Positions 41,099 through 50,782 of a stretch of DNA of 64,000 nucleotides are shown piece by piece. The DNA is from G963678095 sp963678095 (lineage in GTDB: Bacteria > Bacillota > Negativicutes > Selenomonadales > Selenomonadaceae). A model generated the notes under the pieces. That model had not been told where the DNA came from. It saw nothing but the letters and a program-made list of their open reading frames with translations, and did no database searches. The stretch is from assembly GCA_963678095.2 (NCBI GenBank), contig CAXXXP010000001.1, forward strand, positions 124,001-188,000. The letters run 5' to 3'. The position numbers were made by a program, and so were the translations under genes. Each line of letters begins with the position of its first letter. Position 1 is the stretch's first letter.

Positions 41099-42562
41099 GT
41101 GGGAACGGAGAAATTGTCGCAGGATCGAGCCCCTGTTTTAGAAGCGCTCAAGAATTTTAAGACGCGGCGCATTGTGCCGTTTGATGTTCCGGGCCATAAA
41201 CGTGGCCGCGGTAATGCCGAACTGACAGAGTTTCTGGGGGAAAAATGCCTGTCGGTTGATGTGAATTCCATGAAGCCGCTTGACAATCTCTGCCATCCGA
41301 TTTCGGTGATTCGTGAGGCTGAACAGCTGGCTGCAGAAGTCTTTGGTGCTGCGCATGCATTTTTCATGGTAGGCGGAACAACATCAGCTGTGCAAAGCAT
41401 GGTGCTCACAGCCTGCAAAAAGGGAGATAAGATTATTTTGCCGCGCAATGTACACCGGAGCGTGATCAACGCGATGATTCTTTGCGGGGCTGTGCCTGTC
41501 TATGTGAATCCGCAGATGGATGCACAACTTGGCATTGCTTTGGGGATGAGTGTGACGGAGGTGGCCCGGGCGATCCGGGAAAATCCGGAGGCTAAGGCTG
41601 TGTTTGTCAATAATCCGACCTATTATGGCATCTGTTCAGATTTGCAATCCATCGTAAAGCTTGCCCATGCGAACAATATGCTGGTTTTGGCAGACGAAGC
41701 CCATGGCACGCATTTTTACTTTAGTGATGATCTGCCGGTGGCGGCCATGGCAGCCGGAGCCGATATGGCGGCTGTCAGTATGCATAAGTCGGGCGGATCG
41801 CTGACGCAGAGCTCCTTTTTACTGACGGGGCCTAAGATTCATGAAGGCTATGCCCGGCAGATCATTAACCTGACCCAGACGACCAGTGGCTCGTATCTGT
41901 TGATGGTCAGTCTCGATATTTCGCGCCGTAATTTGGCGATGCAAGGCCAGCAGGTCTTTAAGCAGGTCATTGATCTTGTGCAATATGCACGCGATGAGAT
42001 CAATCAGATCGGTGATTATTACGCGTATTCGCGGGAATTGATCAATGGTGACTCAATTTATGATTTTGACGTGACCAAACTGTCCGTGCATACGCTTGAT
42101 ATCGGACTGGCTGGGATTGAAGTTTATGATATCCTGCGGGATGAATATGATATTCAGGCGGAGTTTGGTGATATCGGTAACATTTTGGCCTATGTTTCGG
42201 TTGGCGATCGACGCAAGGACATAGAACGTCTCGTCAGTGCCCTGGCAGAAATTCGACGCCATTACAAAAAGGACAAGACCGGTATGCTGGAGGCAGAATA
42301 TATTAATCCGCAGGTTGCCGCTGCGCCGCAGGCTGCTTTTTATGGTGAGAAGATTTCTCTGCCGCTGCCGCAGGCAGCCGGGCGTGTCTGTAGTGAATTT
42401 GTCATGTGTTATCCACCGGGCATTCCTATTTTGGCTCCGGGAGAACGAATTACGAAGGAAATTCTCGATTATATTCGTTATGCCAAGGAAAAAGGCTGTT
42501 CCTTAACTGGCCCAGAGGATATGGACATCAATTATTTGAATGTTATGGCTGAGGAGGTTTAA
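41099..42562 (+). CDS. speA: arginine decarboxylase (Orn/Lys/Arg decarboxylase, aspartate-aminotransferase fold)
   Basis: A 487-residue PLP enzyme of the major Orn/Lys/Arg decarboxylase group III fold without the N-terminal wing domain, like Bacillus SpeA. It has PGHKRG (31-36), a DEAHGTH motif with D199, and the PLP lysine K230 in SMHKSGGS. Arginine is the probable substrate because agmatinase (speB) lies in the same operon, giving arginine to agmatine to putrescine. Lysine or ornithine specificity cannot be excluded by sequence alone. GTG start with AAGGGGAG. The gap to speE is 2 nt. Confidence 0.88.
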   Translation: MGTEKLSQDRAPVLEALKNFKTRRIVPFDVPGHKRGRGNAELTEFLGEKCLSVDVNSMKPLDNLCHPISVIREAEQLAAEVFGAAHAFFMVGGTTSAVQSMVLTACKKGDKIILPRNVHRSVINAMILCGAVPVYVNPQMDAQLGIALGMSVTEVARAIRENPEAKAVFVNNPTYYGICSDLQSIVKLAHANNMLVLADEAHGTHFYFSDDLPVAAMAAGADMAAVSMHKSGGSLTQSSFLLTGPKIHEGYARQIINLTQTTSGSYLLMVSLDISRRNLAMQGQQVFKQVIDLVQYARDEINQIGDYYAYSRELINGDSIYDFDVTKLSVHTLDIGLAGIEVYDILRDEYDIQAEFGDIGNILAYVSVGDRRKDIERLVSALAEIRRHYKKDKTGMLEAEYINPQVAAAPQAAFYGEKISLPLPQAAGRVCSEFVMCYPPGIPILAPGERITKEILDYIRYAKEKGCSLTGPEDMDINYLNVMAEEV

Positions 42563-42564
42563 AT

Positions 42565-43416
42565 ATGGAACTGTGGTTTACAGAAAAGCATACACCTAAT
42601 GTGAATTTTTCAATAAAGACCGATCGTCAGCTCTATTCGGGAAAATCGGAATTTCAGCGGATTGATATCTTTGATTCACCGGAATTTGGCCGGTTTCTGA
42701 CGCTTGACGGTTATATGATGTTGACTGAAAAAGATGAATTTATTTATCATGAAATGATTTCCCATGTGCCGATGGCGGTCAATCCGGCAGTCAAAAAAGT
42801 TTTGGTAATCGGCGGCGGTGATGGCGGAACTTGCCGAGAACTGGTGCGCTATCCCACGATTGCCTCCATTGATCTGGTTGAAATTGATGAACTTGTTGTT
42901 GAGGTTTGCAAAAAGTATCTACCACAGACGGCAGGGTGTTTTAGCGATGAACGCATTCATTTTCACTTTGAGGACGGACTCAAATTTATCCGCCACTGTG
43001 AAAATGAATATGATCTGATTATCGTTGATTCAACCGATCCGTTTGGTCCTGGAGAAGGACTGTTTACCAAGGAGTTTTACGGCAATTGCTATAAGGCATT
43101 GAAGGAAGACGGCATTATGGTCAATCAGCACGAGAGCCCTTTTTATGCGGAAGATGCCTATGCGATGCAGCGAGCACATAAGCGCATTGTCGAATCATTT
43201 CCAATCAGCCGCGTCTATCAGGCCCATATTCCGACCTATCCGTCCGGGCACTGGTTATTTGGGTTTGCCTCAAAGAAATTTCACCCGATCAGGGATATGA
43301 ATGCCGTTAAATGGAATGCTCTGGGGCTAAAAACGCGGTATTACAATACGCAGCTTCATGCGGGAGCGTTTGCCCTGCCAAATTATGTAGAGGAAATGAT
43401 GCGCGATGTTGAATAG
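42565..43416 (+). CDS. speE: spermidine synthase SpeE
   Basis: A 283-residue aminopropyltransferase transferring the aminopropyl group of decarboxylated SAM to putrescine. It has a Rossmann-type fold with LVIGGGDGGTCRE (80-92) and the catalytic D155/D158 in VDSTDPFGP, plus YHEMISHVP in the putrescine site. The ribosome site GAGGAGG lies within the end of speA. Its 3' end overlaps speB by 11 nt. Confidence 0.96.
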   Translation: MELWFTEKHTPNVNFSIKTDRQLYSGKSEFQRIDIFDSPEFGRFLTLDGYMMLTEKDEFIYHEMISHVPMAVNPAVKKVLVIGGGDGGTCRELVRYPTIASIDLVEIDELVVEVCKKYLPQTAGCFSDERIHFHFEDGLKFIRHCENEYDLIIVDSTDPFGPGEGLFTKEFYGNCYKALKEDGIMVNQHESPFYAEDAYAMQRAHKRIVESFPISRVYQAHIPTYPSGHWLFGFASKKFHPIRDMNAVKWNALGLKTRYYNTQLHAGAFALPNYVEEMMRDVE

Positions 43417-44269
43417 AAATATAGAGACTTTTTTAGGCTGTGATAAGGAATATGATGCATCGCGGATCGTTGTCTTTGGGGCGCCGTTTGATTCGACGAC
43501 ATCCTATCGGCCGGGAACGAGATTTGCCAGTCGGACGATGCGGGCTGAGTCTTATGGACTGGAAACGTATAGCCCTTATCTTGATCTCGATCTTGAAGAT
43601 ACGGCTGTATTTGATGGTGGCGATCTTGATCTTTGCTTTGGGGCCCCGGAAAAGGCCTTGGCTGCCATTGAGCAATTTACAGCAGAGGTCCTTAACGATG
43701 GCAAATTGCCGCTGATGATCGGCGGTGAGCACCTGGTCACGTTGGGGGCGGTGCGGGCCGTGGCAGAAAAATATCAGGATCTTCACGTACTGCATTTTGA
43801 TGCTCATGCCGATTTGCGCGAGGATTACCTAGGCGCAAAGCTTTCTCATGCGACGGTCTTGCACCGGGTTTGGGATCTCGTCGGTGATGGGCGGATTTTT
43901 CAGTTTGGGATTCGCAGCGGGGAACGGGCGGAGTTTCAATGGGGAAAAGACCATATAGCGACTCACAAGTTTGATTTTTCGGGGCTTGATGAGGTTATAA
44001 AACAGCTCCGTGACAAGCCGGTTTATTTCACGCTGGATCTTGATGTACTGGATCCGTCTGTTTTCCCTGGGACCGGGACACCAGAGGCGGGTGGCGTATC
44101 CTTTTTAGAATTACTAGGAGCCTGTCGTAAGCTTGATAAGCTGAATATTGTCGGCTGTGATATCAATGAACTTTCACCGCCATACGATCAGAGCGGCGCG
44201 TCAACCGCAGTGGCCCTGAAGATTATGCGGGAAATTTTGCTGACGCTAGAAAAGAAACATATCAAATAA
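43406..44269 (+). CDS. speB: agmatinase SpeB (ureohydrolase family)
   Basis: A 287-residue manganese ureohydrolase converting agmatine to putrescine and urea. Metal-ligand motifs GGEHLVT, HFDAHADLR and TLDLDVLDPSVFPGTGTPEAGG (split across residues about 209-230) are complete. The start lies inside the end of speE, so translation is coupled. Agmatinase is favoured over arginase by length and by the arginine decarboxylase in the operon. Confidence 0.94.
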   Translation: MLNRNIETFLGCDKEYDASRIVVFGAPFDSTTSYRPGTRFASRTMRAESYGLETYSPYLDLDLEDTAVFDGGDLDLCFGAPEKALAAIEQFTAEVLNDGKLPLMIGGEHLVTLGAVRAVAEKYQDLHVLHFDAHADLREDYLGAKLSHATVLHRVWDLVGDGRIFQFGIRSGERAEFQWGKDHIATHKFDFSGLDEVIKQLRDKPVYFTLDLDVLDPSVFPGTGTPEAGGVSFLELLGACRKLDKLNIVGCDINELSPPYDQSGASTAVALKIMREILLTLEKKHIK

Positions 44270-44296
44270 ATTGCCTAAAAATAGGAGGAATATAGT

Positions 44297-45496
44297 ATGG
44301 GAAAAGCTTTAATTATTGGCTGCGGCGGTGTTGCCGGTGTAGCAATTCACAAATGCTGCCAAAACAGTGATGTGTTCGAGGACATCTGTATTGCCAGCCG
44401 CACGAAGAGTAAATGCGATGCATTAAAGGCGAAACTTGACGGTGGAAAAACTAAGATTAGTACAGCGCAGGTGGATGCCGACAATGTGGAGGAACTCATT
44501 GCCTTGATCGAAAAGTATAAGCCGGATGTTGTTTTGAATTTGGCCCTGCCTTATCAGGATCTGACGATTATGGATGCCTGCCTAGCAACGAAAACGCATT
44601 ACATTGACACGGCCAATTATGAACCGATTGACACGGCGAAATTTGAATACAAATGGCAGTGGGAGTACCGCGAACGCTTTGAAAAAGCGGGTATCACGGC
44701 CCTGCTCGGCAGTGGTTTTGATCCGGGCGTTACCGGTGTGTTCAGTGCGTATGCGATGAAGCATTATTTTGATGAAATTCATTATATTGATATTCTCGAC
44801 TGCAATGGTGGCGATCATGGCTATCCGTTTGCCACAAATTTTAATCCGGAAATTAATATTCGTGAAGTTTCAGCCAATGGGAGTTATTGGGAAAATGGTG
44901 AATGGATAGAAACCACACCGATGGAAATCAAGCGCAGCTATGATTTTGATCAGGTCGGCGAAAAAGACATGTATCTTTTACACCATGAGGAACTGGAATC
45001 GCTGGCGCTCAACATCAAAGGTATTAAGCGTATTCGGTTCTTTATGACCTTTGGCCAGAGTTATCTGACCCATCTTAAATGCCTTGAAAATGTCGGCATG
45101 ACCTCGATTGAGCCGATTGAATTTGAAGGCAAGAAAATTGTTCCGCTGCAGTTTTTAAAAGCGGTATTGCCGGATCCGGCCAGCCTCGGTCCGCGTACGG
45201 TGGGAAAGACAAATATCGGTTGCATTTTCCAGGGGATCAAGGACGGACAGGAAAAGACCTATTACGTCTACAATGTCTGCGATCATCAGGAATGTTACCA
45301 GGAAGTAGGCTCACAGGCCATTTCCTATACGACAGGGGTGCCAGCAATGATTGGGGCGATGCTCGTTATGAATGGTAAATGGCGTAAGCCAGGTGTTTAC
45401 AACGTTGAGGAATTTGATCCGGATCCGTTTATGGAAGCACTTAATAAATGGGGCCTGCCTTGGCAGGAATCTTTTGCCCCGAAACTGGTGGATTGA
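44297..45496 (+). CDS. carboxynorspermidine/carboxyspermidine synthase (saccharopine dehydrogenase family)
   Basis: A 399-residue NADPH-dependent dehydrogenase of the saccharopine dehydrogenase fold. It opens with IIGCGGVAGVAIHKC and contains GSGFDPGVTGVFSAYA and the DCNGGDHGYPFATNFNPEIN region typical of CANSDH. It joins aspartate semialdehyde to putrescine (or diaminopropane) to give carboxyspermidine (or carboxynorspermidine). The next gene encodes the matching decarboxylase, whose start overlaps this stop. The product in vivo is probably spermidine because putrescine is made in the operon (inference). AGGAGG precedes ATG. Confidence 0.93.
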   Translation: MGKALIIGCGGVAGVAIHKCCQNSDVFEDICIASRTKSKCDALKAKLDGGKTKISTAQVDADNVEELIALIEKYKPDVVLNLALPYQDLTIMDACLATKTHYIDTANYEPIDTAKFEYKWQWEYRERFEKAGITALLGSGFDPGVTGVFSAYAMKHYFDEIHYIDILDCNGGDHGYPFATNFNPEINIREVSANGSYWENGEWIETTPMEIKRSYDFDQVGEKDMYLLHHEELESLALNIKGIKRIRFFMTFGQSYLTHLKCLENVGMTSIEPIEFEGKKIVPLQFLKAVLPDPASLGPRTVGKTNIGCIFQGIKDGQEKTYYVYNVCDHQECYQEVGSQAISYTTGVPAMIGAMLVMNGKWRKPGVYNVEEFDPDPFMEALNKWGLPWQESFAPKLVD

Positions 45497-46638
45497 TGAT
45501 GGAGTTCCAGGGGGAATGGCAAAAATTGCCGACACCGTGCTATGCGGTTGCCGAAGAATTACTGGAAAGAAATTTGCTGCTGCTACAGCGGGTGGCAAAG
45601 CAGGCCGGATGTCATATTCTTCTCGCCCAAAAGGCCTTTTCGATGTTTCATTTTTATCCGTTGATTGGCCGGTATCTGTCCGGGGCAACGGCAAGTGGCC
45701 TTTATGAAGCGAGACTGGCGCATGAAAAAATGCCTGGGAAAGAAAATCATATATTTTCTCCGGCTTATAAGGAAAAGGACTTTGCTGAAATAACAGCCAT
45801 TTGCGATCATATTGTGTTCAATTCCTTTAGCCAGTGGAAAAAATTCAAGGGGGCGGCTTTAGCTGCCGGCCGTGAATGCGGGCTGCGTATCAACCCGGAA
45901 TATTCAACGCAGGAGCATGCGATCTATGATCCCTGTGCTCCTGGCTCGCGGCTGGGGATAACTTTGGCCAATTTCGAGTCTCAAGAGCTTGAAGGGATTA
46001 GTGGGCTGCATTTTCATACGCTTTGCGAGCAGGATGCTGATGCACTTGAAGCAACCCTGCAGGCCGTTGAGGCAAAGTTTGGTCCTTGGCTTGGCCAGAT
46101 GAAGTGGCTTAACTTTGGGGGGGGACATCATATTACCAGGCCGGGGTATGATGTTGAGCGCCTGATCAGCTGCATCAAGCGGATAAAGGAAAAATATGAT
46201 CTTGAGATTTATCTTGAACCGGGAGAAGCGGTAGCGCTCAATGCAGGCTTTTTGGTATCAGAAGTTCTTGAAATTGTCGATAATGATTTGAAATCGGCGA
46301 TTCTTGATACATCGGCGGCTTGCCATATGCCGGATGTGCTGGAAATGCCGTATCGGCCGCAGATCCTTGATGCCGGAGAGCCGGGGGAAAAGGAATATAC
46401 CTATCGCTTGGGCGGGCCAACCTGCCTGGCGGGGGACATCATCGGCGATTATTCATTTTCACAGCCATTAAGCGTTGGTGACCGGCTGGTTTTTTGTGAT
46501 ATGGCAATCTACTCGATGGTGAAAAACAATACTTTTAACGGAATGGGCTTGCCGGCAATTGTAGCGCTGGGCAAGGATAATAGTATCCAGGTTATCCGGC
46601 GTTTTGGGTATGAAGATTTTAAAATGAGGTTGTCTTGA
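45496..46638 (+). CDS. nspC: carboxynorspermidine/carboxyspermidine decarboxylase
   Basis: A 381-residue PLP decarboxylase of the alanine-racemase (fold III) type. It has the PLP lysine K46 in ILLAQKAFSM, HFHTLCEQDAD, NFGGGHH, YLEPGEAV and the C-terminal CLAGDIIGDYSF with the catalytic cysteine. It removes carbon dioxide from carboxyspermidine or carboxynorspermidine to finish the SAM-independent route. The start overlaps the upstream stop (TGATG); a second ATG follows directly. It is the last gene of the polyamine operon. Confidence 0.94.
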   Translation: MMEFQGEWQKLPTPCYAVAEELLERNLLLLQRVAKQAGCHILLAQKAFSMFHFYPLIGRYLSGATASGLYEARLAHEKMPGKENHIFSPAYKEKDFAEITAICDHIVFNSFSQWKKFKGAALAAGRECGLRINPEYSTQEHAIYDPCAPGSRLGITLANFESQELEGISGLHFHTLCEQDADALEATLQAVEAKFGPWLGQMKWLNFGGGHHITRPGYDVERLISCIKRIKEKYDLEIYLEPGEAVALNAGFLVSEVLEIVDNDLKSAILDTSAACHMPDVLEMPYRPQILDAGEPGEKEYTYRLGGPTCLAGDIIGDYSFSQPLSVGDRLVFCDMAIYSMVKNNTFNGMGLPAIVALGKDNSIQVIRRFGYEDFKMRLS

Positions 46639-46642
46639 TTTG

Positions 46643-46681
46643 GAGGCACCGCACTGAAAAGGCTGCGGTGCCTCTGTGTTT
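46643..46681 (+). terminator. terminator of the polyamine operon
   Basis: An 11-bp perfect stem GAGGCACCGCA/TGCGGTGCCTC (46643-46653/46664-46674) followed by TGTGTTTTTG. Confidence 0.75.
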
Positions 46682-46813
46682 TTGTCGGCAGGGAAAATTA
46701 TCAGCAAAGGCGAATTACATAGGATTATGGCATTATAAAAATAAAGAAAAACATTTAATAAATTACGCAGCACATTTTTTAGCTGCTGCCGAAGATAGAG
46801 GGTAAGGTGTATC

Positions 46814-48037
46814 ATGCAAAAAAAGTATAAAGCGACAGGGGCACTGCTATTAAGTGCGGTTGGATTTGCGGCTACATATCCGCAGACGGCAACTTTTGCT
46901 GGCGGGTTGCTCAATAGTGGTTGTCTGGCAGCAATGGTTGGTGGGCTGGCTGATTGGTTTGCGGTGACAGCCCTGTTCAGAAAACCGCTGGGAATATCCT
47001 ATAAAACGGAAATTCTAATACGAAATCGGGCGCGTATCATGCAGGCGATCCTCGAATTTACCGGTAAAGATCTGCTTAATGCAGAAAATATTATGAAAAT
47101 TGTCCGCAGCTATGATACCGCCCAAATGCTGTTGCGCTATCTGCAGGATTTTGGTGGTAGTGAAAAGATAAAGCGGTTGGTTCACAGCTTTGCCGCTGTT
47201 ATATTGGCGGAAGTCGATTCGGGCAGGGTTGGCCATGAACTATCAAAACCATTGCAACAGCTGCCTTCGCCAGGACTTGGCTCGCTGGGGATTGAGGTGC
47301 TGACAGCAGCACTGCAATCTGTGCATTTTAGCCGCGTAGCAGAGGAGATCCTTTCTCTGGCCGGTGATTTTTTACATCAAGCGCCTGTGCAGAAAACACT
47401 TAAAGATATGGTTTCGGGAATTCGACAGGCTTATGAAAGTGGTTCTGCCGGGCGAAAAATGATGTTACAGATGCTGGATCTTTCCGACGAACGACTGACA
47501 GAACTTGTGACGGAAGAGCTGGATAAATATTTGCAAGCCCTGCAACAGGAAGGGCATCCGGATCGCTTACAAATGATAGCGTTTTTGGGAAAAAAAATAG
47601 CCCAGCTTAAAGAAAGTGAAGGCTATTTTAAGCTGATGGAGGGATGGGAAGGCAGATTGCTTTCCGGTGAGAAAAATATTACAGCGGCCGTCAAGGTTTT
47701 TTTGACGGCCGTGGCGACAGGTTCGGCAGAGGAAACCAATGGAGTCGCCGTGGATCATTTTTTTGCCCGGCTCGACGCTGATCTGGATATGCAGCGCAGC
47801 CTGGACCAGGGATTCAAGCGCTTGTTGGAGAATTTTCTTCAGGGGCAGCAGCCCGCGATTTTAATGATTATTGAAGAAAAATTGGCACGGTTTTCGGATG
47901 AAAAATTAGTTCAGTTTGTCGAAGAACGAATTGCCGATGATCTGCAGATGATCCGGATCAACGGCTCGCTTGTCGGTGCATTTGTCGGCATGATTTTGTA
48001 TGTAGTGACCTTTATGGCAGAGAGGATGTGGAGCTGA
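46814..48037 (+). CDS. DUF445 family membrane protein, first of a tandem pair
   Basis: A 407-residue protein with hydrophobic helices at the N-terminus (about 10-60, including the family hallmark GGLADWFAVTALFRKPLG) and at the extreme C-terminus (SLVGAFVGMILYVVTFM). The long central part is helical and soluble, as in DUF445/YheB-type proteins. The function is not established. Its stop overlaps the start of the second DUF445 gene (TGATG), so the two are translated together and may form one complex. Confidence 0.85.
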   Translation: MQKKYKATGALLLSAVGFAATYPQTATFAGGLLNSGCLAAMVGGLADWFAVTALFRKPLGISYKTEILIRNRARIMQAILEFTGKDLLNAENIMKIVRSYDTAQMLLRYLQDFGGSEKIKRLVHSFAAVILAEVDSGRVGHELSKPLQQLPSPGLGSLGIEVLTAALQSVHFSRVAEEILSLAGDFLHQAPVQKTLKDMVSGIRQAYESGSAGRKMMLQMLDLSDERLTELVTEELDKYLQALQQEGHPDRLQMIAFLGKKIAQLKESEGYFKLMEGWEGRLLSGEKNITAAVKVFLTAVATGSAEETNGVAVDHFFARLDADLDMQRSLDQGFKRLLENFLQGQQPAILMIIEEKLARFSDEKLVQFVEERIADDLQMIRINGSLVGAFVGMILYVVTFMAERMWS

Positions 48038-49308
48038 TGACGTGGGGCAACAAAGCCGATAAAACACTCGCTGGAGCTGCACTGCTGTTCGCCGGCGCCC
48101 TGGCTTTAAAACTGGAAAATCCGCAGAGCCTGGGAGCGGCATTTTTATTGTTTGTCTCCGAAGCGGCTCTGATTGGCGGCGTGGCAGACTGGTTTGCCGT
48201 GACGGCCCTTTTCAAAAAACCACTGGGTTTTCCATATCATACGGCTATTTTACCGCGGCGGCGGGTACAGTTTACCGCAGCCTGTGTGAAGCTGGTTCAA
48301 GATGAATTTTTTTCCAAAAAAAATATATTTCGCCGCATCCGGCGCTTGAACTTTTTATCTTTAGGCCTTGATTGGCTTGATCGCACAGAAAGAAAGGCCG
48401 CGTTAACCGGTCTTGTCCTGCAGTATGTGCAATATAGTATCGAGCAGCTGGATTTTAATCGAATAGCTCGAAAAAGTGAAAGGGAAGTGAAAACCTTTCT
48501 CTGCCGATATCCGGCGCAGGACATTTGTGCGAATCTTGGGACTTGGATGGTTGAGAATGACAAGGATCAGGAACTGTTTTCGATGGCATTGCGGGCCGTT
48601 CGAGTGCAGGTACAGGGGGAAGCAGGCAAAGCTAAAATAGAAAGTTTTCTGGTCGATTTTGGTCGAAAAAAAACGCAAAACAGTTTTTTGTCTTTGCTGA
48701 GTGGTTTGGCTGAAATGACTAATTTATTGAATTTCAGTGATTCAGCAGCTGCCCTGCAGGAAGAAGTTTTACGGCTACTGACACGGCTTGAGATGAGGGA
48801 CAATACGCTTCGATGCCAGTTGCTTGGCTGTGCACGTGAGGTAGCTTCTGCGGCGATTTATTCGCCGGGCTGGCAGAATCTGCTGGGACAGTGGCGTGAT
48901 GACCTGATGGCAGATCTAAAGCTGACACCATATATAGAGACATATTTGCAGGAACTGTCCACGCAACTGTCGGCGCAGGATACGGGGGAACCAACGGAAC
49001 TTTTTTCTGCCTTGCAGCGGATCGTTCGCCGGGAAATTGAAAATGGCATTGCGGTATTGCGACGTGATTCGGCTATGCAGAACGAAGCGGATCGATTGCT
49101 CTATGATATGGCTGGGCGGACTTTATTGCAGGCACAGCTGATGGTCGGCAGTGTCGTTGAAACAGCTCTTGACGGCATGTCAGACGAACAGGTCAATCAG
49201 CTGGTATATAGCCGGGTGGAACCGGATTTACTCTGGATCCGGATGAATGGTTCCATTGTTGGTGGCGCCATTGGCGCGATGCTTTTTTTACTATTGCACG
49301 TTTTCTAA
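48037..49308 (+). CDS. DUF445 family membrane protein, second of a tandem pair
   Basis: A 423-residue protein with the same layout as its neighbour: GGVADWFAVTALFKKPLGFPYHTAILPRR is spread across the N-terminal hallmark, with a helical middle and a C-terminal anchor (SIVGGAIGAMLFLLLHVF). The two proteins are homologous but well diverged. No catalytic motif is visible. The start at ATG 48037 overlaps the upstream stop. Confidence 0.85.
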   Translation: MTWGNKADKTLAGAALLFAGALALKLENPQSLGAAFLLFVSEAALIGGVADWFAVTALFKKPLGFPYHTAILPRRRVQFTAACVKLVQDEFFSKKNIFRRIRRLNFLSLGLDWLDRTERKAALTGLVLQYVQYSIEQLDFNRIARKSEREVKTFLCRYPAQDICANLGTWMVENDKDQELFSMALRAVRVQVQGEAGKAKIESFLVDFGRKKTQNSFLSLLSGLAEMTNLLNFSDSAAALQEEVLRLLTRLEMRDNTLRCQLLGCAREVASAAIYSPGWQNLLGQWRDDLMADLKLTPYIETYLQELSTQLSAQDTGEPTELFSALQRIVRREIENGIAVLRRDSAMQNEADRLLYDMAGRTLLQAQLMVGSVVETALDGMSDEQVNQLVYSRVEPDLLWIRMNGSIVGGAIGAMLFLLLHVF

Positions 49309-49415
49309 AGGTGATTTTTGAGTTTTTTTGTCAGTTAGTCAATTCTGGCTGGAAATGGCCGGTAGAGGCTGTTTTATTCGGCAGTGAAAAATAAATCAGA
49401 AAGTGTGAATAAAAC

Positions 49416-50774
49416 GTGAATCCATCTAAGATGTTCAATGTTCTTGCTGTATCAAAGTGGCACCTGAATCCCTATCAGATTTTGACGCTTGGTTTTGCGG
49501 TGCTGATTTTGGCCGGCACTTTTTTGCTAATGCTGCCGCTTTCGTCGCGGTCGGGACAGATTCTTCCCTTTATTGATGCGCTGTTTACGGCGACATCGGC
49601 ATCCTGTGTTACGGGGCTGGTTGTTGTCGATACCGGTAATTATTTTTCCTTGTTTGGGCAGCTGGTTTTGATTTGCTTAATCCAGATTGGGGGGCTGGGA
49701 ATCATGACGATGACGACCTTGATGGCAGTCATTCTGGGGCGCCGTATTCAACTGAGCAATCGCCTGCTGATCCAAGAGTCTTTGAATCAATTGACGTATC
49801 AAGGGGTCGTCCGGCTGGTTTTATATGTTATAAAATCAACATTGCTCATTGAGTTTATTGGCGGATCTGTGCTGGCCCTGCGCTTTGCTGGAGATTATGG
49901 CTGGGCGGGTATTTATTATGGTTATTGGCATGCCATATCGGCTTTTTGTAATGCCGGTTTCGATGTCTTTGGTGGAACAGAAATTTTTCGCTACATTGAT
50001 GATCCGGTGGTCAGCCTTGGCATTCCGGCTATGATTATTCTTGGCGGGATGGGCTTTTCTGTTCTGTCTGATATATGGCAGAACCGTCAGTGGCATAGAA
50101 TCAGTGTCCAGAGCAAAGTAGTCCTTTCTATGACAGCGATATTGCTTGTTGTCGGTACGGTGGTGATCTTCATCCTCGAGTATACAAATGAGGCAACCTT
50201 GGGATCTCTTTCTATGGGGGGGAAAGTGCTGGCCAGTTTTTTTCAGTCGACAACGGCCAGAACAGCCGGCTATCAGATGTTTAACAATGGATCCCTCAGT
50301 GAGGCCTCCCTCCTTTTTATGCTGTTGCTGATGTTTATTGGTGCGTCTCCGGGATCTACCGGGGGCGGGATTAAGACATCAACGTTTGCCGTTATTGCTG
50401 CTTCTATCTGGAGCCTGGTGCGGGGGAAGCCTGAGGTTACTTTATTTAAGCGCAGTGTCGATCCGCAGCTAATTGCCAAATCTCTGGCCTTGTTTTTTAT
50501 TGCAGCAACCCTGATTTTTGTGGTGACCATGTATTTGTGCGTATCGGAGCAACTGCCCATGATCCGGGTGGCATTTGAAGTGGTTTCGGCTTTTGCTACC
50601 GTTGGTTTGTCAACAGGAATAACGCCGACCTTGTCGGCCGGCGGTAAATTTATTCTTGTATTGATGATGCTGATTGGCCGTGTCGGTATTTTTACTTTTG
50701 CGATGGCCATTGCTTTGCAGGGACGAAAAAAAGGGCAGCTGCGACATCCGCAGGGGAAATTTACAATCGGCTAG
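49416..50774 (+). CDS. ktrB: Trk/Ktr type potassium uptake channel subunit (KtrB/TrkH)
   Basis: A 452-residue membrane protein with four pore-loop repeats. Selectivity-filter glycines are visible in SASCVTGLVV, SAFCNAGFDVFG, TARTAGYQ and FATVGLSTG, and the gating-loop region SPGSTGGGIKTST lies in the third repeat. It takes up potassium, usually driven by sodium, and needs a KtrA/TrkA RCK partner, which is absent here. A GTG start with only a weak ribosome site was used; ATG 49431 is an alternative. It is convergent with mupG, 8 nt apart. Confidence 0.92.
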   Translation: MNPSKMFNVLAVSKWHLNPYQILTLGFAVLILAGTFLLMLPLSSRSGQILPFIDALFTATSASCVTGLVVVDTGNYFSLFGQLVLICLIQIGGLGIMTMTTLMAVILGRRIQLSNRLLIQESLNQLTYQGVVRLVLYVIKSTLLIEFIGGSVLALRFAGDYGWAGIYYGYWHAISAFCNAGFDVFGGTEIFRYIDDPVVSLGIPAMIILGGMGFSVLSDIWQNRQWHRISVQSKVVLSMTAILLVVGTVVIFILEYTNEATLGSLSMGGKVLASFFQSTTARTAGYQMFNNGSLSEASLLFMLLLMFIGASPGSTGGGIKTSTFAVIAASIWSLVRGKPEVTLFKRSVDPQLIAKSLALFFIAATLIFVVTMYLCVSEQLPMIRVAFEVVSAFATVGLSTGITPTLSAGGKFILVLMMLIGRVGIFTFAMAIALQGRKKGQLRHPQGKFTIG

Positions 50775-50782
50775 CAACAGGA

